Assembly: GCF_004123195.1 (NCBI RefSeq)
Contig: NZ_SDLI01000005.1
Span: forward strand, 256,475-320,474
Origin: Ammoniphilus sp. CFH 90114
Lineage (GTDB): Bacteria; Bacillota; Bacilli; Aneurinibacillales; RAOX-1
Direction: 5' to 3'
DNA: 64,000 bases
Under the pieces are notes generated by a model. The model worked only from the letters and a program-made list of their open reading frames with translations, made no database searches and was not told the origin of the DNA. This document shows, in pieces, positions 7,307 through 15,143 of this stretch. Within the stretch, counting starts at the first letter, position 1, and every line of letters begins with the position of its first letter. The translations under genes and the position numbers were made by a program.

Positions 7307-8896
7307 ATGAGAAAGATTGGAATCTTGTGGCTCGTAATGATCATGGTGATCGTAGGGTGTTCCTCATCTCCATCCTCTACTTCTGATCCGGGGAAAGAGG
7401 CGACACCAGAAGCCAAAGGAGCGACCGCAAAAGCGGATTTGCGTGTGGCAGTTTCCGCGGCTCCACCCACATTGGATCTATATAAGACAACCGCGACATC
7501 AGCTATTCAAGTGGGATGGCATATTTTCGAATCACTTGTGACGCTGGATGAGCAGTACCAAGTTTCTCCATTGATAGCTGAGTCCATTGACACGAGTGAG
7601 GATGGCAAAACGATTACCTTTGCTATACGTAAAGGCTTAAAGTTTCACAATGGTAAAGAACTTACTTCAGAAGATATATTAGCCTCCGTCAATCGCTGGA
7701 AAGCGGAATCCAATAATGGGAAAACAGCTTTAGGAAATGCCGTTATAGAGGCAAAGGACTCACATGCGCTAGTGGTTAAATTGGATCCGAAAGGTCCTTC
7801 TGCGGCATTAGTGCTTACTCTGATGGCCTTCCCTCACCAAGGGCTAGCAGTTATGCCGAAGGAAGTCATTGAAGGAGCCGACGAGCAAGGAGCCAAGGAA
7901 TTCATCGGAACTGGACCTTTCCAATTTGTGGAGTGGAAGCAGGATCAGTATATCCATTTGAAGAAGTTTGCTGACTATCAGCCTTTACAACAGCCAGCTA
8001 GCGGATGGGCTGGGAAGAAGGAAGCTCTAGTTGAAAATCTCTATTTTATCCCTGTACCAGACCCGGCAACACGTGTAGCTGGTATTCAATCTGGGGAGTA
8101 TGATTTTGCTGACGATGTACCGATTGATAATTATCTAATGCTCAAGGATGATCCGAATTTGGTCATGTCGATTGCCAAGCCTCGACGTTGGAATGGACTA
8201 CTTTTTAACAACAAGAACGGAGTATTTTCTAATCAAAAAGTTAGGCAAGCTGTGAATGCAGCTGTAGATTTGGATACGGTCATGATGGCGGCCGTTGGTG
8301 ATAAGGAATTCTATCGATTGGACCATGGTCTCATGTATCCAGAACAAGCCTGGTATGTTGAAGATGGAAAAGAGAATTACAATCAAAAGGATGCCGATAA
8401 AGCTAAAAAGCTTCTAGAAGAAGCCGGATACAAGGGAGAGCCTGTTACGATCTTAGCAACGAGAGACTATGAGTTCCTTTATAAAACCGCAGTAGTGATT
8501 AAAGATCAATTAGAAAAGATGGGGATTCCTGCAAATTTAGAAGTATACGATTGGCCTACGCTCATTAAGCGTCGTTCTGATGAAAAAGCTTGGGATATCG
8601 TATTTACGTTTTTCCCTATTTATACGAATCCAACTCAACCGGTCTTTATTGACTCTCGCAACAACTATGCAGGGTGGTATAATAACCCAGCTATGGACCA
8701 ATTGCTAGATCAAATACGTGTATCTTCAAACTTCGAAGAGCAACGTGAGATATTCAAAAAGGTTCAGAGCACTTTCTGGGAGGACGTTCCTCTTATTAAG
8801 CTTGGAGATATGCACGGGTTATCGGCTTACCGGACTAATGTGAAAGGATATACCTACTTCTATGATATTTTCTTCTGGAATGTTTCAGTTGAATAG
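7307..8896 (+). CDS. oligopeptide ABC transporter substrate-binding lipoprotein (SBP family 5)
   Basis: 529-aa extracytoplasmic binding protein anchored as a lipoprotein: the signal MRKIGILWLVMIMVIVGCSS ends in a lipobox with Cys at about 18, followed by a Ser/Thr/Pro-rich linker. The mature part has family-5 features (TFAIRKGLKFHNGKELTSEDI, FIGTGPFQFVEWK, VRQAVNAAVD). It would deliver peptides or acylated amino acids to the two permeases encoded next. ATAGGGAGGC precedes the ATG. Family 5 also includes nickel, opine and glutathione binders; the neighbouring deacylase favours a peptide or acyl-amino-acid ligand. Confidence 0.9.
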   Translation: MRKIGILWLVMIMVIVGCSSSPSSTSDPGKEATPEAKGATAKADLRVAVSAAPPTLDLYKTTATSAIQVGWHIFESLVTLDEQYQVSPLIAESIDTSEDGKTITFAIRKGLKFHNGKELTSEDILASVNRWKAESNNGKTALGNAVIEAKDSHALVVKLDPKGPSAALVLTLMAFPHQGLAVMPKEVIEGADEQGAKEFIGTGPFQFVEWKQDQYIHLKKFADYQPLQQPASGWAGKKEALVENLYFIPVPDPATRVAGIQSGEYDFADDVPIDNYLMLKDDPNLVMSIAKPRRWNGLLFNNKNGVFSNQKVRQAVNAAVDLDTVMMAAVGDKEFYRLDHGLMYPEQAWYVEDGKENYNQKDADKAKKLLEEAGYKGEPVTILATRDYEFLYKTAVVIKDQLEKMGIPANLEVYDWPTLIKRRSDEKAWDIVFTFFPIYTNPTQPVFIDSRNNYAGWYNNPAMDQLLDQIRVSSNFEEQREIFKKVQSTFWEDVPLIKLGDMHGLSAYRTNVKGYTYFYDIFFWNVSVE

Positions 8897-8920
8897 AGAG
8901 ATAAGGAGGCCTAAAGCGAT

Positions 8921-9874
8921 ATGCTTGGATGGTATGTCCTAAAAAGAGTATCCAGTCTTTTACCTGTTTTGCTAGTAGTTGCGGTTGTCGTTTTTGTGAT
9001 CATCCACCTAACGCCAGGTGACCCTGCTTCTGTCATTTTAGGTTCCCAGGCTACGGAAGAAGAGTTGGCTAAGCTGCGAGAGCAGCTTGGCCTTAACCTT
9101 CCTATTTATCTTCAATTTCTACAATGGTTTGGCGGTGTTTTAATTGGCGATCTGGGCTATTCCATTATTATGCGTATGCCGGTATCGGAAGCGATATGGG
9201 AGCATCTAGGGCCTACGGTCTCTTTGACTCTTCTTGCTGAGGGAATTGCGATTCTAGTTGCCATTCCTTTAGGTATTGCGGCGGCAAGAAATCGTGGATC
9301 ATGGATGGATCAAATGCTTATGATGACTGCCTTAGTTGGAATATCATTGCCAAGTTTCTGGATTGGATTAACCTTAATTCTCATTTTTGCGGTTCAGTTA
9401 GGTTGGCTCCCTTCTTCAGGCTATCAGCCCTTATCCAACGGATTAGTCAATCACTTTAAATACTTGATTTTGCCCGCGATAACGCTAGGAATTATGCAAG
9501 CGGCTCTAATCGCTCGAATTACCCGTTCCTCTATGCTCGAGGTGATGAATGAAAATTATATTCGTACTGCAGAGGCTAAAGGGTTAAAACAACGAAAGGT
9601 TATTTACAAGCATGCCTTGCGCAACGCTTTTGTCCCAATCCTTACAATTATTGGTTTATCTTTTGCCACATTGATTGGTGGTGCCGTCGTCACCGAAACG
9701 GTCTTTAACATCCCGGGTATCGGTAAGCTTGTTGTGAATTCCGTCGTAAAACGGGATTACCCGGTTATTCAGGGAGCAGTGCTTATGATAGCTGGAGCCT
9801 ACGTCTTTATTAATTTAATTGTCGATATACTATATGCCTATATCGATCCCCGAATTAGGTTTGATAAAAATTAG
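8921..9874 (+). CDS. peptide ABC transporter permease, DppB type
   Basis: 317-aa inner-membrane permease of the DppB/OppB family. The N-terminal helix (VSSLLPVLLVVAVVVFVIIH) is followed by HLTPGDPAS, characteristic of DppB proteins; about six membrane segments and the EAA-loop region (EAKGLKQRKVIYKHALRNAF) that contacts the ATPases are visible. It pairs with the DppC-type permease 16 bases downstream. ATG follows AAGGAGGCC. Confidence 0.92.
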   Translation: MLGWYVLKRVSSLLPVLLVVAVVVFVIIHLTPGDPASVILGSQATEEELAKLREQLGLNLPIYLQFLQWFGGVLIGDLGYSIIMRMPVSEAIWEHLGPTVSLTLLAEGIAILVAIPLGIAAARNRGSWMDQMLMMTALVGISLPSFWIGLTLILIFAVQLGWLPSSGYQPLSNGLVNHFKYLILPAITLGIMQAALIARITRSSMLEVMNENYIRTAEAKGLKQRKVIYKHALRNAFVPILTIIGLSFATLIGGAVVTETVFNIPGIGKLVVNSVVKRDYPVIQGAVLMIAGAYVFINLIVDILYAYIDPRIRFDKN

Positions 9875-9890
9875 GAGGGGGTGATCCACT

Positions 9891-10805
9891 ATGAACACCA
9901 ATGTTGAAGAGAGAAAAGTACCCATAGCTTCAATGGAGACGGTAACGACATCTACTTTATTTTCTCGGCAAGCGAAGGTGGTTGTTCGGCGAATCATTCA
10001 AAACCGCCTTGCCCTTGTAGGGTTTATCTTAGTATTGTTTGTAACTTGTGTGGCTTTATTTGCTCCAATTTTAGCTCCGCATGATCCACTTGAGATGAAA
10101 GTGGAAAATAGATTACAAGCACCTAGTACCTCCTATTGGTTCGGAACGGATGAGTTTGGACGTGATCTCTTGAGTCGCGTAATCTATGGAAGCCAGACCT
10201 CCATGATTGTTGGTTTTACCGTTGTCATGATTACTTCGGTTTGTGGACTTGTAATGGGCTTGTATTCAGCTTATTACCGACGTTTGGATAATGTGCTGAT
10301 GCGGATTAATGATGGTCTAATGGCTTTTCCAGCCATTCTTCTCGCGATCGCCATCATGGCTGCCTTGGGACCAAGATTGGAGAATGTGATCATAGCCTTA
10401 AGTATTGTTTATACACCTACTGTGGCTCGAACGATTCGTTCTGCAGCTATTGTTGTACGCGAGCTTAGTTATATTGAGGCCATTCGAGCGTTAGGCGGAA
10501 AGTCTTGGCGCATTATCTGGCTACATATGGCACCAAATTGTCTTTCACCGTTAATAGTGCAGGCAAGCTTTATCTTTGCTTATGCTGTCATTATTGAAGC
10601 ATCACTTAGCTTTTTAGGTGCGGGGACGCCGCCGCCTTCTCCAAGCTGGGGAAATATTATCAGCGATGGCAAAATCTTATTAAGGCAGGCTTGGTGGATG
10701 ACCGCTTTTCCTGGAATAGCTATCATGATTACGGTTTTGGGATTAAATTTACTGGGGGATGGACTGCGTGATTTGCTAGACCCTCATACAAGTAAAGCCA
10801 AATGA
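9891..10805 (+). CDS. peptide ABC transporter permease, DppC type
   Basis: 304-aa DppC/OppC permease: a cytosolic N-terminal tail of about 45 residues, the family block FGTDEFGRDLLSRVIYG at about 84-100, six predicted membrane helices and the EAA loop (IEAIRALGGKSWRIIWLHMAPN). It would form the channel with the DppB-type subunit. The start follows AGGAGGGGG. Its stop overlaps the longest reading of the next ATPase gene, so the genes are translationally close-coupled. Confidence 0.92.
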   Translation: MNTNVEERKVPIASMETVTTSTLFSRQAKVVVRRIIQNRLALVGFILVLFVTCVALFAPILAPHDPLEMKVENRLQAPSTSYWFGTDEFGRDLLSRVIYGSQTSMIVGFTVVMITSVCGLVMGLYSAYYRRLDNVLMRINDGLMAFPAILLAIAIMAALGPRLENVIIALSIVYTPTVARTIRSAAIVVRELSYIEAIRALGGKSWRIIWLHMAPNCLSPLIVQASFIFAYAVIIEASLSFLGAGTPPPSPSWGNIISDGKILLRQAWWMTAFPGIAIMITVLGLNLLGDGLRDLLDPHTSKAK

Positions 10806-10819
10806 GAGGAGGGGACAGA

Positions 10820-11839
10820 ATGAAGCCCCATCGTTTACTCGAGGTAGATAATCTAAAGACCCATTTTAGGACGGAGCAGGGTCAAGTGACAGCTGTAGAT
10901 GGGGTCTGCTTTCACGTGGATGCTGGTGAGACACTTGGGCTCGTTGGGGAATCGGGTTGCGGGAAGAGTGTTACGTCTCTATCTATTCTGCGTTTGTTTG
11001 GCGCGACTAGCAGTGTGAAGCTAGAAGGGGAGATTCGTTTTGAAGGAAAGAACCTTCTCTCGTTGTCGCTTGATGATATTCAGCAGATACGCGGGAATGA
11101 GATCTCCATGATTTTCCAGGATCCAATGTCTTCACTGAATCCAGTGTATACTATCGGAGATCAGATAACAGAGTCTATTATTTTGCATCAGAAGTTATCG
11201 AAGAAAGAGGCATGGGAAAAAGCTATCCATATGCTGAAGCTTGTAGGAATTCCTTCACCTGAACGGCGGGTTCATGAATATCCTCATCAGCTTTCAGGAG
11301 GGATGCGCCAACGAGTTATGATTGCGATGGGGCTGGCCTGTCAACCCAAGCTCTTAATTGCTGATGAGCCAACGACTGCACTAGATGTTACAATTCAGGC
11401 GCAAATCCTGGATCTCATGCTAGAGTTAAAAGAACAACTTGATATGGGAATTGTGCTTATAACTCATGATTTAGGTGTCGTGGCTGAAGTCTGTACTAGG
11501 GTGATTGTTATGTATCTTGGACAAATTGTTGAAGAAGCTTCCGTAGAAGAATTATTTGAGAACCCCAAGCATCCTTATACGATCGGATTAATGAAATCAA
11601 TACCAGATGAACACACTCCTCGGGGTGGGAAGTTGCACGTAATAGAAGGTATGGTTCCTTCCTTACACCATGTTCCAACGGGATGTCGATTTGCAGCCAG
11701 ATGTCCTTATGCAGACCAGCATTGTATAGAGAACTCACCTGAATTTCAACTAGTTGCCCCAAATCATAAGGTTCGCTGTTGGCATTCTGAAAAAATCGCT
11801 TTAGAAAGGGGAGAAGGTCATGCAATCAGTCATATCTAG
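10820..11839 (+). CDS. peptide ABC transporter ATPase, DppD type
   Basis: ABC ATPase of the oligopeptide family, 339 aa. Walker A GESGCGKS at about 41-48, Q-loop FQDP, signature LSGGMRQR, Walker B LLIADEPTTALD and H-loop THD are intact. The C-terminal oligo_HPY extension contains cysteines (CRFAARCPYADQHC) typical of DppD/OppD. ATG 10820 is chosen because GAGGAGGGG lies before it; ATG 10802 would overlap the ribosome site. The 3' end overlaps the DppF-type gene by 20 bases. Confidence 0.92.
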   Translation: MKPHRLLEVDNLKTHFRTEQGQVTAVDGVCFHVDAGETLGLVGESGCGKSVTSLSILRLFGATSSVKLEGEIRFEGKNLLSLSLDDIQQIRGNEISMIFQDPMSSLNPVYTIGDQITESIILHQKLSKKEAWEKAIHMLKLVGIPSPERRVHEYPHQLSGGMRQRVMIAMGLACQPKLLIADEPTTALDVTIQAQILDLMLELKEQLDMGIVLITHDLGVVAEVCTRVIVMYLGQIVEEASVEELFENPKHPYTIGLMKSIPDEHTPRGGKLHVIEGMVPSLHHVPTGCRFAARCPYADQHCIENSPEFQLVAPNHKVRCWHSEKIALERGEGHAISHI

Positions 11840-12803
11840 TCAAGAACCCCTAATTCAGATAAAGAATGTCGTAAAGAACTTTGAGCAACAACAAGGGTTT
11901 GGACGCGGGAAGTCCATCGTTCGAGCAGTTAACCGTTTCTCCATTGAATTACTGGCGGGCGAAACCTACGGCTTAGTGGGAGAATCAGGCTGTGGAAAGA
12001 GTACCACAGGACGAATGATCTTACGTCTACTAGAGCCCACTTCAGGGGAAGTCTATTACAATGGGAAGAATATCTTGAAAGCCGATGAACAAGAAATGAG
12101 ATTGCTACGTAAAGAGATGCAAATTGTATTTCAAGATCCATACTCGTCTCTTAATCCAAGAAAAAGGATCGGGAAGGCAATTCAGGAACCGATGGATATT
12201 TTTGATATTGGTAAGAAGGAAGATCGAAAAGATCGGGTTCTCGAACTGATGCAAAAGGTAGGTTTGAGTCCGGACCATTATGACCGTTTTCCCCACGAAT
12301 TCTCAGGGGGTCAGAGGCAAAGAATTGTCATTGCTAGAGCCTTATCGGTGAATCCGAAGTTCATTGTCTGCGACGAGCCAGTTTCCGCCTTGGATGTATC
12401 CATCCAGTCCCAGATTCTTAATTTATTCTTGGATTTAAAAAAAGAGTTTGATTTGACCTATTTGTTCATTGCACATGATCTAAGTGTGGTGCGGCATATT
12501 TCCGACCGGATCGGAGTGATGTATCTTGGGAACCTGGTAGAAGAAGCGCCGACAGATGTTCTCTTTTCTAATCCTTCTCACCCTTATTCCAAAGCCTTAT
12601 TGTCAGCAGTTCCTAACACTAATCCTAAGGTGAAAAAAGAGAGAATCGTCTTGAAAGGGGATATGCCCTCCCCTATTAATCTACCACAAGGCTGTGTTTT
12701 TCACACCAGATGCCCACAAGTGATGGATTCCTGTAAGCAGATAGTTCCGAAATCAGTAAAATTGGGACAAGATCATTGGGTGTCCTGTCATCTTTATAAC
12801 TAG
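11820..12803 (+). CDS. peptide ABC transporter ATPase, DppF type
   Basis: Second ATPase of the importer, 327 aa. Walker A GESGCGKS at about 57-64, FQDPYSSLNPR, signature FSGGQRQR, Walker B FIVCDEPVSALD and H-loop AHD are present, with the oligo_HPY C-terminus (CVFHTRCPQVMDSC). It forms the nucleotide-binding pair with the preceding DppD-type protein. The overlap with that gene and the short gap to the aminotransferase place all in one operon. Confidence 0.92.
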   Translation: MQSVISSQEPLIQIKNVVKNFEQQQGFGRGKSIVRAVNRFSIELLAGETYGLVGESGCGKSTTGRMILRLLEPTSGEVYYNGKNILKADEQEMRLLRKEMQIVFQDPYSSLNPRKRIGKAIQEPMDIFDIGKKEDRKDRVLELMQKVGLSPDHYDRFPHEFSGGQRQRIVIARALSVNPKFIVCDEPVSALDVSIQSQILNLFLDLKKEFDLTYLFIAHDLSVVRHISDRIGVMYLGNLVEEAPTDVLFSNPSHPYSKALLSAVPNTNPKVKKERIVLKGDMPSPINLPQGCVFHTRCPQVMDSCKQIVPKSVKLGQDHWVSCHLYN

Positions 12804-12813
12804 GGGGCTGGAA

Positions 12814-13977
12814 ATGCAACATTTGATTCGGTCGAATGTAAAAAGTATAGAAGTTTCTGGTATACGGAAAATGGCGAATTTAGTGGCGCAATATCCTGAT
12901 GCTATATCCTTGACCATTGGACAGCCGGATTATCCGACACCCGAGCCGATTAAGAAGGCAGGCTGTCAGGCCATTAACACAAATAAAACAGAGTACACAC
13001 CAAATGCCGGAATTGCAGAACTCCGAAAAGCTATTGCTGAGTTTTATAAAACTCACTATAACCTATCTTATGATCCGCTTGAAGAAGTCATTGTAACCGT
13101 TGGTGCAACGCAGGCGATAGATGTCACATTCCGTACTATCCTCGAGGAAGGCTCAGAGGTGATATTACCTGCACCAATTTATTCAGGTTACGAACCCTTA
13201 ATCACCTTAAGTGGCGCGGTACCTGTCTATGTGGATACGTCCATCAATGACTTTAAACTAACTGCCGATATGATAGAGAGAAAGCTCACGGACAAGACGC
13301 GTTGTATTCTACTCGTATCTCCTTCGAATCCTACTGGATGTAGTCTGGGAGTAAAAGAGTTGGAAGCTATTGCTATACTTCTTCAAGATAAAGAAATCTT
13401 TTTAATTTCTGATGAAATTTACAGTGAGCTTATGTATGACAATACGCATGTATCCATCGCTGGTTTGAGTAATATGCGTGAAAAAACCATCGTGATCAAT
13501 GGCTTAAGCAAATCTCATTCCATGACAGGATGGAGAGTGGGGTATGCGTTGGCTCCTGCATATTTGGCAAGAGAAATGCTTAAGGTTCATCAATATAATG
13601 TCAGCTGTGTTAGCTCAATTGGTCAATATGCAGCCTTGGATGCTCTTAATCTAGGAGAAGAATATGTAAGACTTATGAGAGAATCCTATCGAGAAAGGAG
13701 AGATTATGTCTACCATCGTTTGACTGGTATGGGAATTGAGGTGGTTAAACCAAATGGAGCCTTCTATATGTTTCCTTCCATCCGGGAATTTGGTTTAAGT
13801 TCAACGGAGTTTGCTACCCAAATGTTGCAAGATGCAAGGGTGGCAACCGTACCAGGAAGTGCTTTCTCCAATTTTGGTGAGGGATATATACGGATTTCCT
13901 ATGCTTGCTCCTTAGAGAATTTACAGCTGGCTATGGATCGTATGGAGAGCTTTGTTTCATCTTTAAGGGGAGGTTGA
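12814..13977 (+). CDS. patA: PLP-dependent class I aminotransferase, PatA-like
   Basis: 387-aa fold-type I aminotransferase closely resembling Bacillus PatA, annotated there as an N-acetyl-LL-diaminopimelate or aromatic-type aminotransferase. Visible features: EVSGIRKMANLVAQYPD at the N-terminus, SLTIGQPDYPTP, SPSNPTG, SDEIYSEL, the PLP-binding lysine in NGLSKSHSMTGWR, and the substrate Arg region GYIRISYACS. It is the last gene of the operon, ten bases after the DppF-type gene, with AGGGGG as ribosome site. In this context it could transaminate an amino acid released by the deacylase. The family is L-specific, so a racemase elsewhere or a different role is possible. Confidence 0.85.
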   Translation: MQHLIRSNVKSIEVSGIRKMANLVAQYPDAISLTIGQPDYPTPEPIKKAGCQAINTNKTEYTPNAGIAELRKAIAEFYKTHYNLSYDPLEEVIVTVGATQAIDVTFRTILEEGSEVILPAPIYSGYEPLITLSGAVPVYVDTSINDFKLTADMIERKLTDKTRCILLVSPSNPTGCSLGVKELEAIAILLQDKEIFLISDEIYSELMYDNTHVSIAGLSNMREKTIVINGLSKSHSMTGWRVGYALAPAYLAREMLKVHQYNVSCVSSIGQYAALDALNLGEEYVRLMRESYRERRDYVYHRLTGMGIEVVKPNGAFYMFPSIREFGLSSTEFATQMLQDARVATVPGSAFSNFGEGYIRISYACSLENLQLAMDRMESFVSSLRGG

Positions 13978-13985
13978 CAAACTTA

Positions 13986-14026
13986 TAGAGGGGTGTACCC
14001 GTTTTGGGGTATGCCTCTACTTTTTT
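13986..14026 (+). terminator. operon terminator
   Basis: TAGAGG at 13986-13991 pairs with CCTCTA at 14014-14019, and an inner GTACCC/GGGGTA pairing extends the stem; TTTTTT follows. It closes the 4.3-14 kb operon. Confidence 0.8.
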
Positions 14027-14103
14027 ATCGTAGAACATTAAGGGACGATCACCATTTCGTAACCGTGATATCACTAGCTTAGATGTGGGACAGCTACCCT
14101 TCC

Positions 14104-14132
14104 TTGAAGTTCACTTTGAACCCCTTTATACT
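14104..14132 (+). promoter_or_regulatory. sigma-A-type promoter of the HAD gene
   Basis: TTGAAG at 14104-14109 and TATACT at 14127-14132 are separated by 17 bases, 34 bases upstream of the HAD hydrolase start. Confidence 0.6.
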
Positions 14133-14166
14133 ATAGAAATTAAAGGTAGGCAGGAAGGAGTAAGCC

Positions 14167-14790
14167 ATGAAGAAGCATATTGTTTTTGATTTTGATGGAA
14201 CGATCGCGGACTCATCCCATTTTCTCATCGACATGATTAACCAGGTTGCTAGGAAACGCGGTTTTCAGCAGGTTAAGATAGAGGACATTAACTATTTGCG
14301 TACTATGACGATTAAGCAACGACTAGATTATATGAAAATTCCATTATACAAGCTTCCGTTGTTAGCATTGGATGTAAAAAAAGGATTAGGAAATTCGGTT
14401 AAGTTGATGAAGCCATTTCCCAACATGCTGCGCGTACTACATACACTGAAGGAGGAAGGGTATACGCTTGCCGTACTTTCCTCAAATTCAAAGGAAAACA
14501 TCCAAAGTTTCCTCGCTTTTAACGATTTAAGTATTTTTGATGAAGTACAAACAACAAAAGGAATTTTCGGAAAAGCAAAAGTGCTAGAACGTTATCTTAA
14601 AAGGCATGAACTTCGGCCAGAAGAAGTTCTATATGTGGGGGACGAACATCGGGATATCTTGGCTTGTCAAGAAATTAAGGTGCCTATTGCAGCTGTGACC
14701 TGGGGATATGATTCACTAGACCTTCTCGTAAAAGGAGCTCCAGATTATTTGGTCCATCAACCGGAGGATTTACTAGCTTTGGTTCAGTAA
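14167..14790 (+). CDS. HAD-superfamily hydrolase, phosphoglycolate-phosphatase-like
   Basis: 207-aa cytosolic HAD phosphatase. Motif I FDFDGTIADS (nucleophile Asp in DxDGT), motif II VLSSNS, a conserved Lys in TTKGIFGKAK, and motif III VLYVGDEHRDILAC are in order. The helical C1 cap lies between motif I and II. The family dephosphorylates small phosphoesters such as phosphoglycolate, pyrophosphate or nucleotides; the substrate is not predictable. AGGAAGGAG precedes the ATG. Single-gene unit with its own promoter. Confidence 0.88.
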   Translation: MKKHIVFDFDGTIADSSHFLIDMINQVARKRGFQQVKIEDINYLRTMTIKQRLDYMKIPLYKLPLLALDVKKGLGNSVKLMKPFPNMLRVLHTLKEEGYTLAVLSSNSKENIQSFLAFNDLSIFDEVQTTKGIFGKAKVLERYLKRHELRPEEVLYVGDEHRDILACQEIKVPIAAVTWGYDSLDLLVKGAPDYLVHQPEDLLALVQ

Positions 14791-14826
14791 GAAAAAAACA
14801 TAAATTTGAGGAAGGGAATCTCATAA

Positions 14827-14870
14827 CCTCTGTTGAATACAGATTCAAGAGTTCATCATTGAAACAGAGG
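14827..14870 (+). promoter_or_regulatory. leader hairpin overlapping a ribosome binding site
   Basis: CCTCTGTT at 14827-14834 is perfectly complementary to AACAGAGG at 14863-14870, and the second arm contains part of the AGAGGAG ribosome site of the small gene at 14881. Folding would hide the site. A regulatory role is inferred. Confidence 0.4.
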
Positions 14871-14880
14871 AGCGTTCTTC

Positions 14881-15078
14881 ATGAGTTCACTTACTAGAAT
14901 TACACAACTAGAAAAGACTAACACCAGTCCCTCCTTTCATAGTAGAAGCGGTCTCAGTATATTTTTCCTAGCTCTATACTATCTAGCCGTTTTCGCACTG
15001 CAGAGAGGTGGTTCCGTTGAAGTTTCCATTGGTTCGTTTCGATTCAAGGTGGATGGGAAAAAAATCTATAACTACTAA
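14881..15078 (+). CDS. small single-pass membrane protein, unknown (65 aa)
   Basis: A 65-residue frame with a polar N-terminus (about 25 residues), one hydrophobic helix (LSIFFLALYYLAVFAL) and a short basic tail (FKVDGKKIYNY). AGAGGAG lies upstream of the ATG and a clear terminator begins 12 bases after the stop, so it looks like a genuine small gene. I do not recognise the family. Confidence 0.55.
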   Translation: MSSLTRITQLEKTNTSPSFHSRSGLSIFFLALYYLAVFALQRGGSVEVSIGSFRFKVDGKKIYNY

Positions 15079-15090
15079 GGCAATACTCAA

Positions 15091-15126
15091 GGCTCCCTAC
15101 CAAATTTGTTAGGGAGCCCTATCTTT
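15091..15126 (+). terminator. rho-independent terminator
   Basis: GGCTCCCTA at 15091-15099 pairs perfectly with TAGGGAGCC at 15110-15118; a T-rich tail follows. The tail is on the plus side only, so it serves the small membrane protein gene. Confidence 0.8.
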
Positions 15127-15143
15127 TTGTACATGTTTTTTAC

